A stretch of DNA of 5,046 nt, taken from an uncultured Clostridium sp. (GTDB lineage Bacteria; Bacillota; Clostridia; Clostridiales; Clostridiaceae). Positions 1-4,659 of the stretch are shown here, piece after piece (within the stretch, counting starts at the first letter, position 1; every line of letters begins with the position of its first letter). The stretch covers positions 1-5,046 of the forward strand of contig CAKVNP010000200.1 of the NCBI GenBank assembly GCA_934777095.1, in the 5' to 3' direction. The position numbers and the translations under genes are program-made. The notes below the pieces were generated by a model. That model saw only the letters and a program-made list of their open reading frames with translations. It was not told the DNA's origin and made no database searches.

Positions 1-65
1 CATCCTTTTTTTTTTCTTGTCTGTTCTTCTTCTCTCTTCTATTATTAACTTAATTATTAATGTTA

Positions 66-95
66 ATCATAAGTTCTACTACATTGATAGATCAA
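66..95 (-). promoter_or_regulatory. Possible sigma-A promoter for a gene beyond the left edge
   Basis: The minus strand carries TTGATC (90-95), an 18-nt spacer and TATGAT (66-71). The -35 end overlaps a small palindrome, TTGAT-AG-ATCAA (84-95). It points left, away from zapA and past its putative terminator. Downstream is a purine-rich stretch with a run of ten A (6-15) and GGATG at the very edge, which could be the leader of a next gene. In AT-rich DNA such promoter matches are common, so confidence is low. Confidence 0.3.
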
Positions 96-148
96 CTTTC
101 TTTACTATCTAAAGCTTAATAATCACGTTTAATCATAAATACGTTGTA

Positions 149-176
149 AAGAGCCTGCTATTTTTAACAGACTCTT
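149..176 (-). terminator. Hairpin just downstream of zapA, probable transcription end
   Basis: Starting 7 nt past the zapA stop, the minus strand can fold AAGAGTCTGTT against AGCAGGCTCTT, an 11-bp stem with two G-U pairs and a 6-nt loop AAAAAT. The trailing U tract is very weak (CUUU then ACAACG), so termination may be partial or factor-assisted. Confidence 0.5.
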
Positions 177-182
177 CAGTTC

Positions 183-1574
183 CTATTTAAGAAGTGGATT
201 TTTCTTCTTTCTTTCTGATGCTAAATCTATTTGGGCATCAATTAATTTCTTTTCTAAATCCAATACTTTATATTTTGAATTTTGTAATTGGAACTTGATA
301 TCTTTGTTACGAGATTTTAAAACTTCTTTTTCATTCATAATATTTTTAAGTTCTTGTTCCATATCACTTATCTTATTCTTTAGTTCTTCGTATTCTCCTA
401 CATCAATTCCAGGATGACTATTTTTAATTTCTTCAATTTCTGCATCCTTAATCATTAATCTCTTTCTTAATGCTTCGTCATTTTCCTTAAGCTCTAAGTT
501 TTTATCTTGAATAGTTTTAAATGTGATATTTAAACTTTCTAAGTCACTTGCAACACTATTCTTTTCATTAGTCAGACCTTTGATCTCATGTTGCGCTTTA
601 GCAAGTTCACTTTGCGCCTCTGTAAGTTCATCCTGAGCTTTATTAAACTTTTCTGCCATTGCGTTATACTCATTAAGTGAAATACTATTTTCAAGGGTAT
701 CAACCACTTTGATATACTCAGCTTTTGGTACACTATTATTTAGCTTTTCTAAGCTATCTTGAAGTTTTTCTTCTACAGCTTCATATTCTGCCTTTGAAAT
801 GCTGTTTTCTAATTTAGCTGCTATTTCATCATATTGAGCTTTATCAATGCTATTATTTAGCTTGTTTACTACCTCATTGTATTCTTCCATAGAAACGCAT
901 TTATTTAGTTCCTCTACAACATTTTCGTATTTTTCTTTTTCTACGCTATTATTCAGCTTTTCTACTATCTCTTCAAACTGATCTTTTGGCACGCTGTTTT
1001 GTAATTCTTCATTTACAGCATTTAATTCTCTAACAAGTTCATTATTTCTATCAACAGACTTTTTAAAGTTATCTGTTAACACGTCTACTTGATTTTCTAA
1101 ATTATTAAATTCAGCAAGCTGGTTATCTTTTTCTATTAACAGTTTTTCATTATCTAACAATTTATCATTTAGATTTTTAACTAGTTCATTCACCTCATCC
1201 AATTCAGTTAATTGTTCCTGCATTGAAAGGATCATTTCTTTTAGAGAATCAATTTCGCTATTTTTTTCTTCAAGGCTTGTCTCAATATCATCTTTTAATT
1301 CTTTTAATCTTTCTTTTAATGTCAAGTTGCGCTCTTCTAATGAATTCTTTTTCTTATTTAATTCGCTATTTTCTGACTCTACCTTAAATAATTCATCTGC
1401 TATATTCAATGCGCTTAATACTGCAACAGAACTTAAACTTAACTTATTATTATTTACAGAAATCTCCTTGAATTTTGAATCTACATAGGCAGCTACCTTT
1501 AGTAAGTATTCATCATCCTCTTTACCTTTTAAATTATATTCTACTCCATTTATTTTAACTGTAACAGTATTCAT
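183..1574 (-). CDS. zapA: ZapA-domain cell-division protein with long repetitive coiled-coil extension
   Basis: Predicted 463-residue cytoplasmic protein. Residues 1-70 read like the ZapA family (MNTVTVKINGVEYNLKGKE, then DDEYLLKVAAYVDSKFKEI, then a helix with SVAVLSALNIADELF). ZapA binds FtsZ and promotes Z-ring bundling at midcell. Residues 70-460 are almost entirely charged helix rich in Glu, Lys, Asn and Leu, so a long coiled coil. Residues 193-311 hold seven copies of a 16-residue unit, NSVxKxxYxxVVxKLN. A SHPGIDVGEY break near residue 387 interrupts the helix. The tail is basic (SERKKKNPLLK). Ordinary ZapA proteins are about 80-200 residues, so this one is unusually long. The start at 1574 is chosen because GAGGTG (1582-1587) lies 7 nt upstream and the ZapA domain begins there; the longer reading to 1697 adds 41 non-homologous residues across the promoter. 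No transmembrane segment or signal peptide is visible. The FtsZ role of the N-terminus is family knowledge; the role of the extension is unknown. Confidence 0.85.
   Translation of the reverse strand: MNTVTVKINGVEYNLKGKEDDEYLLKVAAYVDSKFKEISVNNNKLSLSSVAVLSALNIADELFKVESENSELNKKKNSLEERNLTLKERLKELKDDIETSLEEKNSEIDSLKEMILSMQEQLTELDEVNELVKNLNDKLLDNEKLLIEKDNQLAEFNNLENQVDVLTDNFKKSVDRNNELVRELNAVNEELQNSVPKDQFEEIVEKLNNSVEKEKYENVVEELNKCVSMEEYNEVVNKLNNSIDKAQYDEIAAKLENSISKAEYEAVEEKLQDSLEKLNNSVPKAEYIKVVDTLENSISLNEYNAMAEKFNKAQDELTEAQSELAKAQHEIKGLTNEKNSVASDLESLNITFKTIQDKNLELKENDEALRKRLMIKDAEIEEIKNSHPGIDVGEYEELKNKISDMEQELKNIMNEKEVLKSRNKDIKFQLQNSKYKVLDLEKKLIDAQIDLASERKKKNPLLK
642..998 (-). repeat. Seven 16-residue (48-nt) tandem repeats inside the zapA-like gene
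   Basis: The encoded units begin at residues 193, 209, 225, 241, 257, 280 and 296: NSVPKDQFEEIVEKLN, NSVEKEKYENVVEELN, KCVSMEEYNEVVNKLN, NSIDKAQYDEIAAKLE, NSISKAEYEAVEEKLQ, NSVPKAEYIKVVDTLE, NSISLNEYNAMAEKFN. A 7-residue insert (DSLEKLN), one heptad, separates units five and six. Most units have Asn-Ser first, a hydrophobic third residue, an aromatic eighth residue and a hydrophobic-Asn/Glu end. Some DNA identity persists, for example CTATTATTTAGCTT (plus strand) in two units, pointing to growth by tandem duplication followed by drift. Confidence 0.9.
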
Positions 1575-1581
1575 TCTTATA

Positions 1582-1587
1582 CACCTC
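1582..1587 (-). promoter_or_regulatory. Ribosome binding site fixing the zapA start
   Basis: On the minus strand GAGGTG lies 7 nt before the ATG at 1574. It decides the start against the upstream in-frame ATG at 1697, which has no comparable site. Confidence 0.8.
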
Positions 1588-1607
1588 AATATATTATAAT
1601 TGCTTAT

Positions 1608-1616
1608 ATTATAGCA
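1608..1616 (-). promoter_or_regulatory. Extended -10 promoter of zapA
   Basis: The minus strand reads TGCTATAAT, a perfect extended -10 element. The -35 position (1631-1636, TAGTTA) is poor, as expected for an extended -10 promoter. Transcription would start near 1601, giving a leader of about 27 nt with the GAGGTG site. Confidence 0.5.
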
Positions 1617-1690
1617 TATAGATTGCAAAATAACTACATAACATCTCATTTTTCCAGTTGTTATGGTATAAATATATTTTTTTCTCACAT

Positions 1691-1719
1691 TTGCCATTAG
1701 AATACTTAATTGTTATACT
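1691..1719 (+). promoter_or_regulatory. Promoter of the radical SAM gene, very short leader
   Basis: TTGCCA (1691-1696), a 17-nt spacer and TATACT (1714-1719), with TG at 1711-1712 forming an extended -10. The predicted start near 1726 would fall inside the ribosome binding site (1723-1731), leaving a leader of only about 13 nt. An alternative weaker -10, GTATAAAT, lies upstream near 1667-1674 but has no good -35. Confidence 0.45.
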
Positions 1720-1722
1720 TTT

Positions 1723-1731
1723 GAGGAGGTG
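1723..1731 (+). promoter_or_regulatory. Ribosome binding site fixing the radical SAM start
   Basis: GAGGAGGTG, close to a full anti-16S complement, lies 7 nt before the ATG at 1739. It rules out the longer in-frame reading from 1658. Confidence 0.85.
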
Positions 1732-1738
1732 TATAAGT

Positions 1739-2644
1739 ATGAAAATAATGACTATTTTAGATAAATGTAATTTATGTACTAGAAGATGTAATGTAAATAG
1801 AAATGCTGGCCAATTAGGGGTATGTAGTGCTGGAGCTACTGTAAAGGCTGCTCGTGCTCAGCTTCATTTTTGGGAAGAACCTTGTATCTCCGGAGAAAAT
1901 GGATCAGGGACTGTTTTCTTTTCTCACTGCAATTTAAAATGCGTATTTTGTCAAAACCATGAAATTTCACAGGAATATAACGGTAAAGAAATAACCATAG
2001 AAAGATTGGCTGAGATATTTTTAGAGCTGCAGGCTCAGGGGGCAAATAATATAAACTTAGTAACACCAACCCACTATGTGCCTCAAATAATTGAAGCTTT
2101 AGATATAGCAAAACGTAATGGTTTAATAGTACCTATTTTGTATAACACTAATGCCATAGACACCTTAGAAACAATAAAACTGCTAGATGGATATATAGAT
2201 GTCTATCTACCTGATTTTAAGTACTATGACAATAAGTATGCATTAGAGTATTCTAAAATACCCGCTTACTCTGAAAATGCGTTAGAAATTATCAAAGAAA
2301 TGGTATGCCAAACAGGGCCTTGCCAATTTGATGAAAAAGGTATTATTAAAAAAGGTGTTATTGTAAGACATCTTCTGCTTCCAGGATTACTATTTGACTC
2401 TAAAAAAGCTGTTGATGTTTTATATCGTAATTTCAAGGATGATATATATATTTCTTTAATGAATCAATATGTGCCGATGCACAATGCCAATTTATATCCT
2501 AAAATTAATAAACCTTTAAATCCTAAAGTTTATGACTCATTAGTCAACTATGCAGTAGAAATTGGTGTAAAAAATGGTTTTATTCAAGATGAAGGTACTA
2601 ACACAAAGGAATTCGTCCCAAGTTTTCACAACGAAGGGATATAA
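1739..2644 (+). CDS. Radical SAM protein, PflX-like (COG1313 type)
   Basis: Predicted 301-residue cytoplasmic Fe-S enzyme. The radical SAM motif CxxxCxxC is at C64, C68 and C71 (SHCNLKCVFCQNH); it binds the [4Fe-4S] cluster that cleaves S-adenosylmethionine. A separate N-terminal cysteine set, C10, C13, C17 and C29 (CNLCTRRCNVNR...GVC), is typical of the COG1313/PflX branch and could hold a second metal centre. After the motif come the strands and helices of a partial TIM barrel (INLVTPTHYVPQ, IVPILYNTNA, DVYLPDFKYYD, GVIVRHLLLPG, YISLMNQYVP). Length is normal for the family. The family resembles pyruvate formate-lyase activating enzymes, but its substrate is not established, and no formate-lyase-like partner is in the window. 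It is divergent from zapA and appears to be transcribed alone, with repeats starting 4 nt after the stop. A second ATG at 1748 is a less favoured start. Family assignment is firm; function is open. Confidence 0.87.
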   Translation: MKIMTILDKCNLCTRRCNVNRNAGQLGVCSAGATVKAARAQLHFWEEPCISGENGSGTVFFSHCNLKCVFCQNHEISQEYNGKEITIERLAEIFLELQAQGANNINLVTPTHYVPQIIEALDIAKRNGLIVPILYNTNAIDTLETIKLLDGYIDVYLPDFKYYDNKYALEYSKIPAYSENALEIIKEMVCQTGPCQFDEKGIIKKGVIVRHLLLPGLLFDSKKAVDVLYRNFKDDIYISLMNQYVPMHNANLYPKINKPLNPKVYDSLVNYAVEIGVKNGFIQDEGTNTKEFVPSFHNEGI

Positions 2645-2646
2645 CA

Positions 2647-2740
2647 TAGGGGACGGTTAACAATTTTTCACCCAAACTAATATAGGGGACGGTTAATTAC
2701 TTTTAGCAGTTTTAATGCTAAAAGTAATTAACCGTCCCCA
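2647..2740. repeat. Cluster of three TAGGGGACGGTTAA repeat copies
   Basis: Two direct copies, at 2647-2660 and 2683-2700, share TAGGGGACGGTTAA and are 36 nt apart. A third, inverted copy ends at 2739 and pairs perfectly with the second. The first begins 3-4 nt after the radical SAM stop. Related copies occur at about 3398-3415 (degenerate) and twice at 4591-4648. From memory, short GGGGACGGTT repeats are scattered in many Firmicute genomes and have been linked to REP-type (Y1) transposases; no such gene is in the window, so mobility is inference. Confidence 0.75.
2685..2739. terminator. Perfect 24-bp hairpin between convergent genes
   Basis: Arms 2685-2708 and 2716-2739 are exact reverse complements around a 7-nt loop (GTTTTAA). 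It lies between the radical SAM stop (2644) and the stop of the convergent 177-residue gene (2750). Neither side has a run of T after the stem, so it is not a classical intrinsic terminator; it could still block 3' decay, serve as a double-strand RNase target, or simply be a mobile repeat pair. Confidence 0.55.
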
Positions 2741-2749
2741 ACTTATAAA

Positions 2750-3283
2750 TTACACTATACCCATTTTGCTGATGATTCCATGAATTATTTGTTTTTTCTT
2801 TTGAGATAAGTATTCTCCATAATATTTTTGGCTCTCTTCTAAAGTTAATATTTCAACGATAGATGAATCTATTTCTTTAAGTACTACTAAATTTATATCT
2901 CTTCTATATCTATTTTCAATAGTATCGTATATATTATTATACATCTCTATACTATTAGTTTTCTTATATTTTCTTATTTCAGAATCAAGGCTTGTATCAT
3001 ATTTTTTTATTTTATATACAATTGCATCAGTAGCTTTTGATTTATTTTTTAAGAAATACTTTTCATATTCTTGTTTAATTCTATTTAATTCATCTATTTT
3101 GTATTCGCAGCCATTTACATTAATATTAATTTTTTTACCTTCAAAAACATTTAATAAAATATGTTCAATAAATTCTGCATCACTTGCTCCATTTTCTTTT
3201 AGCACTTCATTTCCGCCAACAATCTCAATTGCTTTACGTAACTGATTAATTTTCTCTATTAAAGTTCTGTTTTTAAATTCCAT
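2750..3283 (-). CDS. Hypothetical protein, 177 residues, helical and lysine-rich
   Basis: I do not recognise this protein. The start at 3283 has AGGAG (3291-3295) 7 nt upstream, a convincing ribosome site, so the gene is probably expressed. The sequence is mainly charged helix: residues 1-30 (EFKNRTLIEKINQLRKAIEI) and 60-150 look coiled-coil prone, broken by a short strand-like segment KININVNGCEYKI (residues 51-63). It has one cysteine (C59), no signal peptide, no transmembrane helix and no recognisable catalytic motif. It ends in a basic amphipathic helix (QKKKQIIHGIISKMGIV). It is convergent with the radical SAM gene and its stop lies 10 nt from the perfect hairpin. The GC content appears very low even for this window. 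It may be an accessory or orphan gene; no function can be given. Confidence 0.7.
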   Translation of the reverse strand: MEFKNRTLIEKINQLRKAIEIVGGNEVLKENGASDAEFIEHILLNVFEGKKININVNGCEYKIDELNRIKQEYEKYFLKNKSKATDAIVYKIKKYDTSLDSEIRKYKKTNSIEMYNNIYDTIENRYRRDINLVVLKEIDSSIVEILTLEESQKYYGEYLSQKKKQIIHGIISKMGIV

Positions 3284-3348
3284 TCTTATTCTCCTAATCC
3301 ACTTAAAAAATTCAAATTCATCTTATGTATACTTAAATTCCAAAGTAA

Positions 3349-3378
3349 ATTATACTAGATTATATCAAGCTTTGTAAA
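3349..3378 (-). promoter_or_regulatory. Promoter of the 177-residue hypothetical gene
   Basis: The minus strand has TTTACA (3373-3378), an 18-nt spacer and TATAAT (3349-3354). The start would lie near 3342, giving a leader of about 58 nt before the ATG at 3283. A second TATAAT-like box (3360-3365) lies just upstream without a suitable -35. Confidence 0.5.
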
Positions 3379-3397
3379 ACAATTTTTATCTTTCACA

Positions 3398-3415
3398 AGG
3401 ACAGTTAATTAATTT
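3398..3415 (+). repeat. Degenerate copy of the GGGGACGGTTAATTAC repeat
   Basis: AAGGACAGTTAATTAATT matches the repeat consensus GGGGACGGTTAATTACTT at 14 of 18 positions. It overlaps the stop codon of the short minus-strand ORF at 3409-3510. The match could be chance in AT-rich DNA, but the shared GGAC-GTTAATTA core argues against that. Confidence 0.4.
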
Positions 3416-3510
3416 CCATAGCTATTACCTTCAATGAACATATCAATACCTTCATAAATCGTAATACCTATCTCTTTTTGTAATTTCTTACAATTTATTA
3501 TTTGTTCCAT
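3409..3510 (-). pseudogene. 33-codon ORF, possible 3' remnant of a lost gene
   Basis: The minus strand encodes MEQIINCKKLQKEIGITIYEGID followed by MFIEGNSYGN and a TAA. The composition looks protein-like, with a helix, a strand and a glycine turn, but I do not recognise it. There is no ribosome binding site before the ATG at 3510, and the frame stays open upstream through the promoter and start of the plus-strand gene at 3553, with no better start. That pattern fits the surviving 3' end of a broken gene, though a chance ORF is nearly as likely. Confidence 0.25.
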
Positions 3511-3516
3511 TATTTG

Positions 3517-3522
3517 TATAAT
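3517..3522 (+). promoter_or_regulatory. Perfect -10 box for the 100-residue gene
   Basis: TATAAT sits 17 nt after a weak -35, TTTATT (3494-3499). The predicted start near 3529 gives a leader of about 24 nt carrying the GAGGTGA ribosome site. Confidence 0.5.
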
Positions 3523-3540
3523 GTATTCATAAGGATAAGT

Positions 3541-3547
3541 GAGGTGA
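3541..3547 (+). promoter_or_regulatory. Ribosome binding site fixing the start at 3553
   Basis: GAGGTGA lies 5 nt before the ATG at 3553. The longer in-frame reading begins at a TTG (3502) upstream of the -10 box and is therefore not transcribed from this promoter. Confidence 0.75.
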
Positions 3548-3552
3548 GTAGA

Positions 3553-3855
3553 ATGGTTGTAAAATGTATAGATAATAATCTTTGTTCTACCTTAACATTA
3601 AATAAGGAATACTACGTAATTGAAGAAGGTCCAGAATATTACGTAATAATTGATGATGTTCAGAATGAAACTACTTGCAGAAAATCTAGATTTTCTGTAG
3701 TTGAAGATGGTGACATTGCAAAAAAATGTAAAGCTACAGTAACAGAGCTATCTTATCAAATTGAACATGATTACAAAGATATTAAGACTTTTAATATCAG
3801 AAAAAATTCTAAAGGTGAAATTAAAGAAATCATCGTAAAATTCAAATATGAATAA
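3553..3855 (+). CDS. Small hypothetical protein, 100 residues, phage-type N-terminal domain
   Basis: Predicted soluble protein starting MVVKCIDNNLCSTLTLNKEY. Residues 1-51 alternate beta strands and turns and end in KSRFSVV; the pattern VKCIDN...LTxxKxYxVxEE...YYVIxDD...KSRF is one I associate with short proteins of Firmicute phages and prophages, probably a small beta barrel. This is recollection, not a search result. Residues 56-100 form a second part: TVTELSYQIEHDYKDIKTFNIRKN followed by a strand KEIIVKFKYE. Cysteines are at 5, 11, 42 and 59, without metal-motif spacing. It has its own promoter and ribosome site and stands alone, with no neighbouring phage structural or integrase gene, so it would be a stray prophage gene or a domesticated one. 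Function unknown. The gene is convergent with the DUF1667 gene, 315 bp away. Confidence 0.72.
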   Translation: MVVKCIDNNLCSTLTLNKEYYVIEEGPEYYVIIDDVQNETTCRKSRFSVVEDGDIAKKCKATVTELSYQIEHDYKDIKTFNIRKNSKGEIKEIIVKFKYE

Positions 3856-3904
3856 TTCATTTTTAGATTTAAGTTTTAATATTTATTAATTTTGCTAGAC
3901 ATAA

Positions 3905-3950
3905 ATGTTTATGATTTCTTTTTAAACTATTGCATTCTGATCATAAACAT
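3905..3950. repeat. 11-bp perfect inverted repeat with 24-nt spacer
   Basis: ATGTTTATGAT (3905-3915) and ATCATAAACAT (3940-3950) are exact reverse complements. It lies 50 nt after the 100-residue gene and 26 nt before a strong terminator. It could fold in RNA as the first of two hairpins, or act as a protein site; nothing in the sequence decides between them. Confidence 0.55.
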
Positions 3951-3975
3951 ACTCCTTTTAATATAATTTTTTACG

Positions 3976-4023
3976 ATATACCATCCAAATTGATATTGCA
4001 GCAATTTGGGTGGTATATTTTTT
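3976..4023 (+). terminator. Strong intrinsic terminator, plus strand
   Basis: A 17-bp stem (3976-3992 with 4002-4018, one G-U pair) encloses a 9-nt loop and is followed by a run of T to 4023. The minus strand lacks a T run after the stem, so it acts in the plus direction. It would end transcripts from the 100-residue gene, about 120 nt after its stop. Confidence 0.85.
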
Positions 4024-4043
4024 AACACGATAAATTATTATAT

Positions 4044-4076
4044 AAAAAAGGAATTCAATTTGAATCCCCTTTTTTT
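4044..4076. terminator. Bidirectional terminator between convergent genes
   Basis: AAAAAAGG-A-ATTCA pairs with TGAAT-CC-CCTTTTTTT around a 3-nt loop, with a small internal bulge. T runs follow the stem on both strands (seven on plus, six on minus), so it can serve both the plus-strand gene ending at 3855 and the minus-strand DUF1667 gene ending at 4171. Confidence 0.7.
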
Positions 4077-4170
4077 CCACTAATATTAAGCTTTTTAGAT
4101 AGCTTGTTTTCTCACAAAAAATGATTTTGTTACCTAATCAGTAAAGCTTATCTATTCCTAATGCAGAACC

Positions 4171-4524
4171 CTATTTTACAGATATATTACGGCATGCTAT
4201 TACATCTATTCCTGTATCAAAGATATTCTTAATAAGAATATCTCCTATATGAACTGGCGCTTTTAGCTTAAGTTTATTTATTTCCTCAACGCACTTAAAG
4301 TTCAACTCTTTTGGTATGGCACCATTTGTCTTAACCGGAATCACAGCTAACGTACCATTTTCAACCTTAGCTGTAGTAGTTATTACTCTCACAGGATTTG
4401 TAACTTCATTCTTACCATAAATTTCTCCTCTTTTACAAGTGTTACCACTAACTATCAAAGTTTCTGTATCAACTATTAAATGACATCCCATTGGGCATGA
4501 AATACATATTAATTCTTTTTTCAT
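4171..4524 (-). CDS. DUF1667 (COG3862) CxxC-pair protein, oxidoreductase partner
   Basis: Predicted 117-residue cytoplasmic protein, the usual full length of the family. The N-terminus has CISCPMGC (C7, C10, C14) and a fourth cysteine in GNTCKRG (C30), a CxxCxxxC...C arrangement suited to an iron-sulfur or zinc centre. The rest follows the family: NPVRVITTTAKVENG, VIPVKTNGAIPK, then APVHIGDILIKNIFDTGIDVIACRNI. The gene follows the FAD oxidoreductase on the same strand, as is usual in clostridia, where both often stand beside an anaerobic glycerol-3-phosphate dehydrogenase. By analogy with GlpABC it may pass electrons from the flavoprotein, but that role is inferred. The ribosome site GGTGG (4531-4535) lies 6 nt before the ATG. 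Its distance from the oxidoreductase (135 bp) is larger than expected and is partly filled by two repeat copies. Confidence 0.92.
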   Translation of the reverse strand: MKKELICISCPMGCHLIVDTETLIVSGNTCKRGEIYGKNEVTNPVRVITTTAKVENGTLAVIPVKTNGAIPKELNFKCVEEINKLKLKAPVHIGDILIKNIFDTGIDVIACRNISVK

Positions 4525-4590
4525 TTATTTCCACCATCCTAAATCCTATTACTTCTATAAATATAATAAACTTGTCTCCAGTTATAAAAT

Positions 4591-4648
4591 TAATTAACCG
4601 TTCCCACAGCTTGCCCTTTTAATTACTAATTGTAATTAACCGTCCCTA
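4591..4648 (-). repeat. Two further copies of the GGGGACGGTTAATTAC repeat
   Basis: Read on the minus strand, TAGGGACGGTTAATTAC (4632-4648) begins 11 nt after the oxidoreductase stop, and TGGGAACGGTTAATTA (4591-4606) follows 41 nt later in the same orientation. Between them TTAATTAC (4619-4626 complement) and its partner (4632-4639) can form an 8-bp stem with a 5-nt loop. The paired direct arrangement after a stop codon mirrors the cluster at 2647-2700. Confidence 0.7.
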
Positions 4649-4659
4649 CCTTGCTACAC

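Larger units (their letters stand above)
1576..1737. repeat. Inverted repeat of the two divergent translation-start regions
   Basis: CTTATACACCTC (1576-1587) is the exact reverse complement of GAGGTGTATAAG (1726-1737). Counting one mismatched base and the start codons, 15 of 16 positions match on each side. The sequences cover the ribosome sites of zapA (minus) and the radical SAM gene (plus). Confidence 0.75.
3856..4170. other. 315-bp intergenic region between convergent genes
   Basis: No credible ORF. It contains, in order, an AT-rich stretch (3856-3904), an 11-bp inverted repeat (3905-3950), a strong plus-strand terminator (3976-4023), a bidirectional terminator (4044-4076), and an AT-rich remainder (4078-4170) with only short weak inverted repeats such as AAGCT/AGCTT and ACAAAA/TTTTGT. 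I see no riboswitch motif. Confidence 0.6.

Noticed and set aside
63..138. Direct repeat TTAATCATAA at 63-72 and 129-138
   Set aside because: Ten bases of AT-rich sequence recurring once within 70 bp is likely by chance, with no further support.
1575..1697. 41-residue N-terminal extension of the ZapA-type protein
   Set aside because: It lacks a ribosome site, crosses the predicted promoter, and the ZapA domain begins exactly at the ATG with GAGGTG upstream.
1658..1738. 27-residue N-terminal extension of the radical SAM protein
   Set aside because: It overlaps the promoter, and a near-perfect ribosome site points to the ATG at 1739.
1836..2111. 91-residue ORF on the minus strand
   Set aside because: It lies wholly inside the radical SAM coding region, including its cluster motif, and has no start signals; it is a shadow frame.
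2647..2740. CRISPR array
   Set aside because: Only two direct copies and one inverted copy, spacers are irregular, and no cas gene is nearby.
3502..3552. 17-residue N-terminal extension of the 100-residue protein
   Set aside because: It begins at TTG upstream of the -10 box; the ribosome site at 3541-3547 sets the start at 3553.
4088..4154. AAGCTT/AGATAGCTT inverted motifs downstream of the DUF1667 gene
   Set aside because: Stems are short (5-6 bp), lack T runs and are less convincing than the bidirectional terminator at 4044-4076.
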